Below are positions 37,552 through 45,552 of a DNA stretch of 57,468 bases, one piece after another. The notes under the pieces were generated by a model. It worked only from the letters and a program-made list of their open reading frames with translations. It ran no database searches and was not told the DNA's origin. Source of the DNA: a virus; IMG/VR virus record IMGVR_UViG_3300023276_000855, positions 1-57,468 of that record; one strand, 5' to 3'. Made by a program: the position numbers and the translations under genes. Position 1 is the first letter of the stretch, and every line of letters starts with the position of its first letter.

Positions 37552-38252
37552 TATCCTAGAGGTTGTAATTCATCGATATCGAGACATATATATCGAAATG
37601 GTAAATTCTCCCCAATATCTAAATGAATATGAAAATGTCCACCTATTACCAATGATGGGGTAACGTCTTCTACAATCTGATCTATTAATAGTCTCTCATT
37701 GATTAAATCTTGTAATAGGGCAGCATCATTATCTATGAAGTGTTTAATATTATCCCCATCACTACCATAGTTTACATAACTTGGTGCAGAATGTAGGATT
37801 AAAATATCATAATGTTCTTTAACCTGTCTATATATTAATGCTTCATCTTCCCAATAATTAACGAACGGAGTATTATATCTCCTATCCACAGACACTGCGC
37901 CACCCACGAACAATACAGATTTATCATTTATAGTCCCAGTAGTATAATCTTGCACCATGTGTATATTGGGGTAATTCTTTTCAATCTCTGTTTTACCCTC
38001 ATCAGACCAACAATATGGATTATCGTGATTTCCTCTAATGGCATAGAATTGAATATCGAATTCTTCACAAACTCTCTGAGTCTTTTCTAAGATTTCAGAT
38101 TTTGTGCTATATGCTCCAAAATCACCCACCTGAATAATACTAGTGTTGTTCTGGAAAGTATCAATCTTATTCCACCTCTTCCAAAGCTTGTTTATGTATC
38201 GACCACTGCCATGAATATCACCAAGCAGTATTATATTTCCCTCTATTTTCAT
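37548..38252 (-). CDS. Calcineurin-like metallophosphoesterase
   Basis: 234 aa, ATG 38252. All motifs of the family are present in order: GDIHG (residues about 11-15), GDFG, GNHD and GGHFH near the C-terminus, binding two metals. Phage relatives of T4-like and lambda types hydrolyse phosphoproteins, cyclic nucleotides or RNA 2',3'-cyclic phosphates; the substrate here is unknown. Confidence 0.9.
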   Translation of the reverse strand: MKIEGNIILLGDIHGSGRYINKLWKRWNKIDTFQNNTSIIQVGDFGAYSTKSEILEKTQRVCEEFDIQFYAIRGNHDNPYCWSDEGKTEIEKNYPNIHMVQDYTTGTINDKSVLFVGGAVSVDRRYNTPFVNYWEDEALIYRQVKEHYDILILHSAPSYVNYGSDGDNIKHFIDNDAALLQDLINERLLIDQIVEDVTPSLVIGGHFHIHLDIGENLPFRYICLDIDELQPLGY

Positions 38253-38253
38253 T

Positions 38254-38442
38254 CTAAATATCTTTAATAAGTTTTGCGAAGTTCTTAATAACTTCTTTAT
38301 TTGCAATAAGTTTATATATTAGTATAGAGTCTTCTACTTGACCAGCCTCTAACGCTCTAATAATATATGCATCATATCTCTTCTTGATTACTGCATCTTG
38401 ATTGACAGTTCTATTTTCTCTCTCATCGTCGTAATGGCTCAT
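38254..38442 (-). CDS. Hypothetical protein, 62 aa
   Basis: Helical, charged protein (DERENRTVNQDAVIKKRYDAY). Fits between RNase H and the phosphoesterase with gaps of one base. No family recognised. Confidence 0.6.
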   Translation of the reverse strand: MSHYDDERENRTVNQDAVIKKRYDAYIIRALEAGQVEDSILIYKLIANKEVIKNFAKLIKDI

Positions 38443-38443
38443 A

Positions 38444-38953
38444 TTAGTATAGGTCGAAGTTTCTCGGCATTCTATTAATCATATTTTGTTTAGCTGCCAC
38501 TGCTAACTTGTCTGCAAGTTCATTGTATTCATTTCCTGCATGACCTTTTACCCAATCGATAGTAACGTCCATAACATGGGACATATTCTCATAATAATTA
38601 ACACATTTCTTAATAAAATCTAAATTCTTGACAGGTTTATGGGATGCTGTCCTCCATCCTTTCTTTCTCCATCCATCAGCCCAAACTGTAATCGAGTTCA
38701 ATGCATATTGACTATCTGTAATAATTCTTACTTTAACATCTGGATTGGGTTGAACTATACACATTGCTGCATACACACCAGCTAATTCCATTTCGTTGTT
38801 TGTTGTAGCGTCTTTATATCCATATAATTCAACACTTTTCTTTAAGTCGCCTTTGGATTCATCTTCATATATATTAACTACACATGACCACCCACCCACA
38901 GCACCAGTTCGCCCATTCGAACTCCCATCTGTATATATTTCTATGTATTTCAT
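38444..38953 (-). CDS. rnhA: Ribonuclease HI
   Basis: 169 aa. Catalytic residues are visible: Asp9 (YTDGSS), Glu56 (NNEMEL), Asp80 (ITDSQY) and Asp148 (NELAD), with His138 in the KGHAGN loop. Length and order match bacterial RNase HI. It removes RNA from RNA-DNA hybrids, such as replication primers. A terminator lies upstream, separating it from the 39001 gene. Confidence 0.95.
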   Translation of the reverse strand: MKYIEIYTDGSSNGRTGAVGGWSCVVNIYEDESKGDLKKSVELYGYKDATTNNEMELAGVYAAMCIVQPNPDVKVRIITDSQYALNSITVWADGWRKKGWRTASHKPVKNLDFIKKCVNYYENMSHVMDVTIDWVKGHAGNEYNELADKLAVAAKQNMINRMPRNFDLY

Positions 38954-38956
38954 AAT

Positions 38957-38987
38957 AAAAGGGTGGAGGATCTATCAACCTCCACCC
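38957..38987 (-). terminator. Intrinsic terminator
   Basis: Minus strand: GGGTGGAGG-TTGATAGAT-CCTCCACCC followed by TTTTATT. Confidence 0.85.
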
Positions 38988-39000
38988 ATTACATTATTGT

Positions 39001-39225
39001 CTAACCAAACATCTGTGTTTCGCCTTGAGTAGTAATACTCGCAACAGAATTTTTATTAATCTTTCGCTCAGTTTTAGAGGATCGATCATAAATTGTCACA
39101 TAGCAATTACTGATTCCGCGAAGCTGCGCATTAACTTTGTCGCCTTGTGTGGTTGTGATGCCGAAGAAACGACCTTTAGTTGAATTAAGGGTTTCTGTCA
39201 TTAGTTTCATTTTTGTCTTTGTCAT
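39001..39225 (-). CDS. Small basic beta-rich protein, 74 aa
   Basis: Start ATG 39225 with the TTTAAATAATAATATTATG context; the longer frame begins in a poor context. GRFFGITTTQGDKVNAQLRG followed by YVTIYDRSSKTERKINKNSVASI resembles a small RNA- or DNA-binding SH3-like fold often found in phages. Function unknown. Confidence 0.6.
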   Translation of the reverse strand: MTKTKMKLMTETLNSTKGRFFGITTTQGDKVNAQLRGISNCYVTIYDRSSKTERKINKNSVASITTQGETQMFG

Positions 39226-39274
39226 AATATTATTATTTAAATTGAGTGTTTGTGCATACCTCACTCACAGGTTT

Positions 39275-39315
39275 AGAGGATCGTTCCTCTGAAAAGAGAT
39301 TATCAGATAATCTCG
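39275..39315 (-). terminator. Terminator with a second hairpin after the thymidylate-synthase-family gene
   Basis: Minus strand: GAGATTATC-T-GATAATCTC followed by TTTTC, then AGAGGA-ACGA-TCCTCT. Confidence 0.7.
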
Positions 39316-39329
39316 GAGTTGTCAAGGAG

Positions 39330-40256
39330 TTAAATGGCTACTAGGGGATATTTTAATTTTCCCCCATGCTCATAACCTTCGAGGGTGTAGCAGTCACTAG
39401 TCCAGTCGAATATAGTCTCAAATTTCCAATCAGTCAACTTAATTGTGGGTAATTTGAAAGTTTCTTGGGTCAATTGTTCCCTAACAGTATCTACTTGATT
39501 CTCATAAATATGTACATTCTCATAACTTGGAATTAGGTATCTAGGGATCAAACCACCTTCATTCGCAAGCAAGGTAAGTAGCATTGAGTAGTTGTGGATA
39601 TTATGACCAAGAGCTAGGTCACACGACCTCTGATTCCATTTCAGGTCTAAGTATGTCTTACAAGGACTGATGTGGCATGTGAAGGAGTAGTGACATGGAA
39701 CTAATGCCATTGCATGTAGAGCTAATGGATTCCATGCAGAAACAATCAAACGTCGATCATCTTCTTTCTTACGAATCTTATCTACAAGAATCTGCAATTG
39801 ATCGATGCCAAGACTAGGTATGCGAGCATTATATGGATCTCCTTCTCCTAGAGTATACTGTCCAACTCTAGGATCATGACAATTTCTCCATTGCGCACCA
39901 TAAATCTCACCTAATTGCATTTCTGCTTGAAGTTTCTTCTTAGTTTCTTCGTCAGTAGCGTAAGGAATAATACGAGGATCTGCCCAATAATCCCAAAATT
40001 TGCATCCACCTGCCTGATACCAAGCTTTATCTGTAATACCTTTAATAAAACCTTCCAGCTCTTTCATTGCTGATTTAATAGGAGTGAATCGTGATGTGGG
40101 GATAGCAAATCCCTTTCGCATATCGAAACATAACTGTCTGCCAAATAGACATTTTAGGCGCACTCCTGTCCTACTATCTTGCCAATCACCCATTTCTAAA
40201 ATCTCTTCAAATAGAGACAAATATTGTTGATCGACTTCGTTATTTGCTTGAATCAT
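39330..40256 (-). CDS. Thymidylate synthase / pyrimidine hydroxymethylase family enzyme
   Basis: 308 aa. Clear ThyA-family features: DSRTG, FGRQLCFDM, LGEIYGAQWR, DDRRLIVSAWNP, the catalytic Cys in ALVPCHYSF, QRSCDLALG, and a C-terminal PLVAI. The motif after QRSCDLALG normally reads x-PFNIASY; here it is HNIHNYSML, one residue shorter, changing the region that holds the pyrimidine-selecting Asn. So it could make dTMP or a hydroxymethyl pyrimidine. It is encoded next to two glycosyltransferase genes, as in phages that hypermodify DNA. Confidence 0.85.
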   Translation of the reverse strand: MIQANNEVDQQYLSLFEEILEMGDWQDSRTGVRLKCLFGRQLCFDMRKGFAIPTSRFTPIKSAMKELEGFIKGITDKAWYQAGGCKFWDYWADPRIIPYATDEETKKKLQAEMQLGEIYGAQWRNCHDPRVGQYTLGEGDPYNARIPSLGIDQLQILVDKIRKKEDDRRLIVSAWNPLALHAMALVPCHYSFTCHISPCKTYLDLKWNQRSCDLALGHNIHNYSMLLTLLANEGGLIPRYLIPSYENVHIYENQVDTVREQLTQETFKLPTIKLTDWKFETIFDWTSDCYTLEGYEHGGKLKYPLVAI

Positions 40257-40294
40257 GGAGTGACCATATCACGACAGGTAGATGTGTCAATATT

Positions 40295-41044
40295 TTAAGT
40301 AATTATTTGTATAAAATTCTCAGTGTTTGGCAATTCGCTCTCGAAATTATTGGCAAACCATTTGTCGGGGGAGTAAATGATATCACATTTTACCCCTAAC
40401 TGGGTAGCCCACCAACTAAATGAGGAATTAGATATGATGACCTTCCTATAATTGGCTAATTTATTGAAAGCATCTAGATCGTTGTTACATTCCACAAACT
40501 TCATATTATACTTATCCATATCAAATTCCTTCGCTACAAAACTCTCATCATCTGTAATTATATGAAATTCTGTATTTGGAAAATTAGACATACATTTCAG
40601 GTAGTATTCAGTATCACACACTAAATGTATACTAGATACTCTCAGGTAATCACCTCTCCTTATATGTATTGCTACTACATTGTCTGACGTGTCATATGCG
40701 GGGACCTCTAAAACATCTCTCATCTGTTGAATATCAACATATTCTATACATTGCCAATAACCATCTATGATAATATTACCTTCTATGATCGGGATTTCGC
40801 TATACACTGTTTCATCATAAGCGAATCTATCAAAATCTCCATATATTGTTTGAGAGATTTTGATATTTTTGAAGATAGTGTCTGTGTATGTTGATGGAGA
40901 GTTCCCTTGACCAGCACCCCAACAACCACTATATGCTACAAATTCTTTATCGTGTAATTTTGCATACTTGAGTCCTGCCGCGATCTGAAATATTTGATTT
41001 CCAAGACCCCCCTTTAAATTTGAATATATTGTCGTATTATGCAT
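40295..41044 (-). CDS. GT11-family (alpha-1,2-fucosyltransferase-like) glycosyltransferase
   Basis: 249 aa. LKGGLGNQIFQIAAGLKYA at the N-terminus, VAIHIRRGDYL in the middle (GDP-sugar binding) and ISNSSFSWWATQLG near the C-terminus are the signature motifs of family 11. Such enzymes add fucose from GDP-fucose to glycans. Acceptor unknown: host-like glycans, virion protein or modified DNA are possible. Overlaps the upstream glycosyltransferase by 8 nt. Confidence 0.85.
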   Translation of the reverse strand: MHNTTIYSNLKGGLGNQIFQIAAGLKYAKLHDKEFVAYSGCWGAGQGNSPSTYTDTIFKNIKISQTIYGDFDRFAYDETVYSEIPIIEGNIIIDGYWQCIEYVDIQQMRDVLEVPAYDTSDNVVAIHIRRGDYLRVSSIHLVCDTEYYLKCMSNFPNTEFHIITDDESFVAKEFDMDKYNMKFVECNNDLDAFNKLANYRKVIISNSSFSWWATQLGVKCDIIYSPDKWFANNFESELPNTENFIQIIT

Positions 41045-41795
41045 TCATTGAAATGTTTATATTTTCTGTGATGTCAGGATTTTGATCACGTATAGCAAAA
41101 TGTTCAAGATGCCACATTATGGCATTGTCTATATTGATGATGCCAATCCTATTCGAACTCTTCATTGATATGAAATAATTATTATCATCCTCATAACCCC
41201 ACCCACTAAAAGTCTCGTTAAATTTTCCAATATTATTATATCCAGTTTTATTCATTAGGAACATACCACCCTTTGAACGATTGTGTACTATATTCATGTT
41301 TTCGTTCTCCCAAAAAAGTTTTCTAGTTGATATCTGCGAAACTAATTCTGTAAAGTTGAATGTTGGTAAGAATTCCTCAAAATATTCTTTCTTAATATTA
41401 ATAAACCATCCATTATACGGATATATATGTTCACACTCCCCATTATGTAGTGCTGTGGTTGCCCTACTCATATATTTCGGGTCTATTAATGCATCAGTAT
41501 CTACAAACCCATATACATTATATTTTGCGATAGCTGTTCCGATATTGAAACAATTATTTTTCTTCCAATTATCGGAATTTTTGAAGAAATGTATTGTTAT
41601 TAAATCAGACTCTTTAAATACATTCAGCTCTGTGTCCTCCTCAGAATCATCATTTACTATAATAATCTCATATCCAGTAAAAGATTGTTCGTAATACCTC
41701 AAAATTTGACTTAAATTGAAAAACCTGTCATCAGAGTCCTTCCTATAGTGAATTATAAAGGAAACTCCTCCCAAATCAATAGTATCATCGTTCAT
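41037..41795 (-). CDS. GT-A glycosyltransferase
   Basis: 252 aa, ATG 41795 after a GTAAATAC late promoter. GGVSFIIHYRKDSDDR and EIIIVNDDSEED are the nucleotide-sugar half, DTDALIDP is the metal-binding Asp-x-Asp, and FSGWGYEDDNNYF matches the C-terminal Gly-Trp-Gly-x-Glu-Asp of galactosyltransferase-type enzymes. Forms an operon with the GT11 and thymidylate-synthase-family genes. Confidence 0.85.
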   Translation of the reverse strand: MNDDTIDLGGVSFIIHYRKDSDDRFFNLSQILRYYEQSFTGYEIIIVNDDSEEDTELNVFKESDLITIHFFKNSDNWKKNNCFNIGTAIAKYNVYGFVDTDALIDPKYMSRATTALHNGECEHIYPYNGWFINIKKEYFEEFLPTFNFTELVSQISTRKLFWENENMNIVHNRSKGGMFLMNKTGYNNIGKFNETFSGWGYEDDNNYFISMKSSNRIGIINIDNAIMWHLEHFAIRDQNPDITENINISMNA

Positions 41796-41801
41796 ACCCA
41801 A

Positions 41802-41809
41802 GTATTTAC
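41802..41809 (-). promoter_or_regulatory. T4-like late promoter
   Basis: GTAAATAC on the minus strand, 6 bases before the start at 41795. Confidence 0.6.
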
Positions 41810-41856
41810 CACACAAAATGATAAAATCCAAGTGTTTTTTTTTTTTATCATTTTAA

Positions 41857-41885
41857 TTGACAGATGATAAATCCCATGACATACT
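41857..41885 (+). promoter_or_regulatory. Possible sigma-70-type promoter
   Basis: TTGACA, 17-bp spacer, CATACT, just before the ATG at 41892. If real, the transcript would be almost leaderless. Confidence 0.4.
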
Positions 41886-41891
41886 AATATC

Positions 41892-42134
41892 ATGGATTAC
41901 GAGGTTAAAAAAGAAATGGAATTAGATAAATATAGTCTTATCAAAGGTGATAAATTAAGAGTATATTATATATGTAATAAAGTATCTTTATTAAAGATTA
42001 TATATAAAGACGATAGATCCGATAAAATCATATGGACTGATATAGCCAATATTGATGATAATCAGAAACTATTAAAAGTAATTGACGATACACATATTCC
42101 ACAAAGAAGAAAATTAAGTAAGGGGTTAACCTAA
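41892..42134 (+). CDS. Hypothetical protein, 80 aa
   Basis: Charged alpha/beta protein (KLRVYYICNKVSLLKIIYKDD). Overlaps the convergent small gene by 9 nt. No family recognised. Confidence 0.6.
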   Translation: MDYEVKKEMELDKYSLIKGDKLRVYYICNKVSLLKIIYKDDRSDKIIWTDIANIDDNQKLLKVIDDTHIPQRRKLSKGLT

Positions 42135-42299
42135 AATAATTCTATGTTCATTAGTAATCTTTAATCCGTCAGATAGTAACGCAGCTTCCGTCTTCTTTAA
42201 ACGAATTTTATTACCTTCTGAATCAATGATTTCCACATAATCGTCGTCAAGACTTCTTAGGATTGCTGGATTAACTTTTTGTAATTTTTGATCAGACAT
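42126..42299 (-). CDS. Small hypothetical protein, 57 aa
   Basis: MSDQKLQKVNPAILRSLDDD then YVEIIDSEGNKIRLKKTEA is a plausible alpha/beta protein. It is divergent from the spanin gene and shares the palindromic late promoter CTAAATATTTAA. No family recognised. Confidence 0.6.
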   Translation of the reverse strand: MSDQKLQKVNPAILRSLDDDYVEIIDSEGNKIRLKKTEAALLSDGLKITNEHRIILG

Positions 42300-42301
42300 C
42301 A

Positions 42302-42313
42302 CTAAATATTTAA
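42302..42313. promoter_or_regulatory. Divergent palindromic late promoter
   Basis: CTAAATATTTAA reads as a late core on both strands and lies 3 nt from one start and 7 nt from the other. Confidence 0.55.
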
Positions 42314-42319
42314 TGTAAT

Positions 42320-42949
42320 ATGAAAAACTTTTTAAAATATATCGCGTTAATAGTTTGTTGTGTGTCTATGACTGCGTGTTTCCCCCCCTTCGTAAAAAGA
42401 GAAGTTCCCATTCCAATCCCAGCGGAAACTGTTGGTTCTAGCGATAATATCCGAAATATCGGAACCAACCATAGAGGTATCGGAAATTCTATAGACAAAC
42501 AAAGCAGTCTAATTACATCACAAAGCATTAAAATTACTAATCTACAAAATCAATTGAATGATATGAAGTTGAAAATGGATAATGGATCTACAGTGAGTCA
42601 AACAGAGTTGGATTTCATTATAGATGAACTGAAGTCTATAAAACAAGATAATGAATTTCTCAACAATGAGAACACAATTCTTATCGATAAATTGGAGAAA
42701 CAAGCAATTGAAATATCTACAGCTTTAACAAATGCTACTAAGAAGGAATCTGAATCTAAGGAATTGCGAAATCAACTCAACGCAGCAAATAATAATAATA
42801 TTAAATTATCTTCAAAGTTAGACAAAGCATCTAAGAAAGCTGCAACTGCATCAGTTTATAAGAATTGGGTAATGGGATTGGCTGGATTATTATTCCTATA
42901 TGTTGTGATTAATGCGGCAATGCGTTACTATACACCAAAATTTGGATAA
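42320..42949 (+). CDS. Putative unimolecular spanin
   Basis: 209 aa. An N-terminal lipoprotein signal with lipobox Ser-Met-Thr-Ala-Cys (Cys20) would anchor it in the outer membrane. A long coiled-coil region (about residues 60-175) follows, then a C-terminal transmembrane helix (about 184-202, GLAGLLFLYVVINAAM) in the inner membrane. This topology is that of unimolecular spanins such as T1 gp11, which fuse the two membranes in the last step of lysis. It is followed directly by holin-like and lysozyme genes. Confidence 0.8.
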   Translation: MKNFLKYIALIVCCVSMTACFPPFVKREVPIPIPAETVGSSDNIRNIGTNHRGIGNSIDKQSSLITSQSIKITNLQNQLNDMKLKMDNGSTVSQTELDFIIDELKSIKQDNEFLNNENTILIDKLEKQAIEISTALTNATKKESESKELRNQLNAANNNNIKLSSKLDKASKKAATASVYKNWVMGLAGLLFLYVVINAAMRYYTPKFG

Positions 42950-42966
42950 TAGAGATAAATAATACT

Positions 42967-43308
42967 ATGAAAGATAAAGAAGACCTATCAATCAAATCAG
43001 ATATTAAGTTTGCAGGTATCACAATTGCAGCATTCTTTGTAGTATTGTACCTAGCAAATGTATTAAACGCTATTTTTCCTGCTCTAGCACCGTTAAATAT
43101 TGTGGATTTTGCAGTAACAATATCTAAAATTGGTGTAGCATCAGCATCAGCTTGGCTATTAATCAAAATGGCATTCAAAAACACCATTGGAAGATCAATT
43201 GGTAAAGTATTTGATGCTGGTTGGGAACTATTAAGTTCCGAAGAAAAAGCTAGGTGGTGTATTGGAGCATTTTTGGCTCTATTTCTATCTATTGCAATCA
43301 TGTCTTAA
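42967..43308 (+). CDS. Holin-like membrane protein
   Basis: 113 aa with three hydrophobic segments (about 16-40, 46-67 and 96-112) and charged loops. Starts after GATAAATAATACTATG. Its place between the spanin-like and lysozyme genes, with TAATG coupling to the latter, supports a holin role. Confidence 0.7.
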   Translation: MKDKEDLSIKSDIKFAGITIAAFFVVLYLANVLNAIFPALAPLNIVDFAVTISKIGVASASAWLLIKMAFKNTIGRSIGKVFDAGWELLSSEEKARWCIGAFLALFLSIAIMS

Positions 43309-44045
43309 TGAATATATTCATAATAGCATTAATATCATTGTTGGGAATGAGTCATTTAAATGTTCCGACGAAACCTATCAACAAACCATCTGGTCAAGAT
43401 GTTGGTTCGTTGGTGATGTCCCCCGAATCTCTACAAGATTTGATCATTTATTATGAGGTAACCAGCAAATCCAACTATAATAAGAAATTTACAAAACCTA
43501 TTGTACCTGCATGGCAATCAACAGCATCAGGTGTTACAGTTGGAATTGGTGTGGATGTTGGACATATGTCTAGATCCTCAGTCGATTGGACGTTCAGAGG
43601 AAAACTACCAGACAATCAAGTTGAATTACTTAAAAATGCATCTGGAAAGAAGGGTAGAGATGCATATTATAATGCACTTCCTGCGGTAAAATACAATGTT
43701 TCCGTTAAATGGGACACTGCTTATGACATTTTAACGGAAAAGACACTCCCAACGTACTCAAAACGCACCAAAGATGCCTTTAAGATTACTAAAACTCAAC
43801 TAGATCCACACCTAAATGGGGCATTAATAAGCCTTGTATATAATAGAGGTGGTAGCATGTCCTCCAAATCATCCAGAAATGAGATGAGATATATTAGAGA
43901 TGATATTGCTAAAGGTACATATGAAAATATTCCTCAATATATAAGGGATATGAAGAGGTTGTGGAGCTATAAGAAGCTTAGGGGGTTACATCTCAGACGA
44001 GACAAAGAAGCAGTCTTTGCTCAGAAGGGAATTGATCGAATGTGA
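43308..44045 (+). CDS. Phage lysozyme (GH24-like) with signal anchor
   Basis: 245 aa. The N-terminal 15 residues (NIFIIALISLLG) are hydrophobic, as in signal-anchor-release or signal-peptide endolysins. Glu50 in LIIYYEVTS is the likely catalytic residue, followed by VTVGIGVDVGH (the T-I-G-x-G-H motif of lysozymes) and ALISLVYNRGG near the C-terminus. It degrades peptidoglycan. Gram-negative architecture of the cassette. Confidence 0.8.
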   Translation: MNIFIIALISLLGMSHLNVPTKPINKPSGQDVGSLVMSPESLQDLIIYYEVTSKSNYNKKFTKPIVPAWQSTASGVTVGIGVDVGHMSRSSVDWTFRGKLPDNQVELLKNASGKKGRDAYYNALPAVKYNVSVKWDTAYDILTEKTLPTYSKRTKDAFKITKTQLDPHLNGALISLVYNRGGSMSSKSSRNEMRYIRDDIAKGTYENIPQYIRDMKRLWSYKKLRGLHLRRDKEAVFAQKGIDRM

Positions 44046-44396
44046 TCAATTCTTCTTTACAAATTGTTTCAATTCTGCAAGACTAGCGATGGCTGAGAGA
44101 TCAAGCTGGTTCTTGGAGTTAAGATCATTCAACAGGGATTCTATTTTAGATAGAATCCCTTTTTTTGAGACTAAAGATTCGACAACCTCTTCCTCTTGCT
44201 CAAATGGATTCCCGAAAGCAACACCGTTTGCTTTTGACATTTCATGCTCGTTTGGTTGAGTGACACCAATCTTATTATTCTTATATGATTGGCGATCTTC
44301 CCTAGCCTGACTTCCTCTACGGACAGTAGGTGAATCTGATGGGAATCTAATTGTACCTTCCATAAGGAGTGCTATATCTTGTAACCAGTTATGCAT
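44046..44396 (-). CDS. Hypothetical late protein, 116 aa
   Basis: ATG 44396 follows GAGTAAATAATCAT, a late-promoter context; the longer frame reads through the divergent promoter. N-terminus HNWLQDIALLMEG, a charged middle and helical C-terminus. Perhaps a virion or assembly protein. Convergent with the lysozyme gene. Confidence 0.6.
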   Translation of the reverse strand: MHNWLQDIALLMEGTIRFPSDSPTVRRGSQAREDRQSYKNNKIGVTQPNEHEMSKANGVAFGNPFEQEEEVVESLVSKKGILSKIESLLNDLNSKNQLDLSAIASLAELKQFVKKN

Positions 44397-44437
44397 ATGA
44401 TTATTTACTCGAAAAGTGACAAAAAATCCCAAATGGG

Positions 44438-44471
44438 CGAATATTTACTGCAATGGCGGGGTAAATATTCG
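44438..44471. promoter_or_regulatory. Inverted repeat containing divergent late promoters
   Basis: CGAATATTTAC (44438-44448) and GTAAATATTCG (44461-44471) are perfect 11-bp arms, each with a GTAAATA core pointing outward or inward between the minus gene and nrdB. A further CTAAATA lies at 44494. Confidence 0.55.
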
Positions 44472-44550
44472 TCCCCAAAAAACTTTAATTTCGCCCTAAA
44501 TAATGCTTGTAACTCGCTAGAAAGAGGTTACTATATTAAAACAATTTATT

Positions 44551-45546
44551 ATGATATTCGAAGAACAAATTAGCAGACACCCCGACCAATATCCTTGGGC
44601 AAACAAATTCATGGATAGTATGTGGGACAGTTTTTGGACAGTGAGAAAGTTTGATTTCAAGAGCGACATCATCCAATTCCACACTGTATTGACAGATGAA
44701 GAACGTGGTATGGTTATACGCTCTCTGAGTGCGATAGGACAGATTGAAATCGCAGTTAAGACATTCTGGTCTAAGTTAGGTGACAACCTCCCACACCCCT
44801 CTCTACAGGACTTAGGGATGGTGATGGCAAACGTTGAGGTCATCCACAATAAAGCATATGAGGAATTAATCAAGAAATTAGATCTTGAGCATGTATTTGA
44901 GGAGAACTTGAAATTGGAATTCATTAAAGATCGCGTATCCTATCTGAAGAAATATACTCATCGATATTACAAGAATTCCAAAAAGCAGTATCTATACGCA
45001 ATCACACTATTCACTCTCTTTGTGGAGAACGTGTCTCTATTTTCTCAATTTTATGTCATTAATTGGATGGCTAGATGTAAGAATGTCTTGAAGGATACAG
45101 ATCAACAGATTAAATACACTCGCAACGAAGAGAACGTACATGCATTGGTCGGGATGAAGATTATCAATACTATTAGATTGGAGTATCCAGATCTGTTTGA
45201 TGATGAACTTGAGGATAAGATTATCCATGAAGCAATTGAAGCAGCAAAAGCTGAATTTGTTATTGTTGATTGGATGGTAGGTAATTTTGATGAAGTTGGT
45301 CATAAGGGAGAAACACTCAACGCTCCAACACTCAAAGCATGGATCAAGCAGCGTATCAATGAATCTCTAGCTGAGATTGGATATAGAGCAGCGTTCGAAT
45401 TAACACCCGAAGAAATTGTATTATTGGATGGTACTGAATGGTTCACTGAAGAATTACTTGGTACTAATATGACAGATTTCTTTCACGGTACACCAGTTGA
45501 ATATGCAAAGGCAAATCAATCCTTCTCAGCAGATTCTCTATTTTAA
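44551..45546 (+). CDS. nrdB: Ribonucleotide reductase class I small subunit
   Basis: 331 aa. Iron-site and radical motifs are visible: VEVIHNKAYEEL (Glu, His, radical Tyr region), LFVENVSLFSQF, and RNEENVHALVGMKII (Glu-x-x-His). The C-terminus (ANQSFSADSLF) gives the peptide that binds the large subunit. It reduces ribonucleotides with NrdA, encoded 6 nt downstream, to supply dNTPs. No Shine-Dalgarno (CAATTTATTATG). Confidence 0.95.
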   Translation: MIFEEQISRHPDQYPWANKFMDSMWDSFWTVRKFDFKSDIIQFHTVLTDEERGMVIRSLSAIGQIEIAVKTFWSKLGDNLPHPSLQDLGMVMANVEVIHNKAYEELIKKLDLEHVFEENLKLEFIKDRVSYLKKYTHRYYKNSKKQYLYAITLFTLFVENVSLFSQFYVINWMARCKNVLKDTDQQIKYTRNEENVHALVGMKIINTIRLEYPDLFDDELEDKIIHEAIEAAKAEFVIVDWMVGNFDEVGHKGETLNAPTLKAWIKQRINESLAEIGYRAAFELTPEEIVLLDGTEWFTEELLGTNMTDFFHGTPVEYAKANQSFSADSLF

Positions 45547-45552
45547 ATTTTT

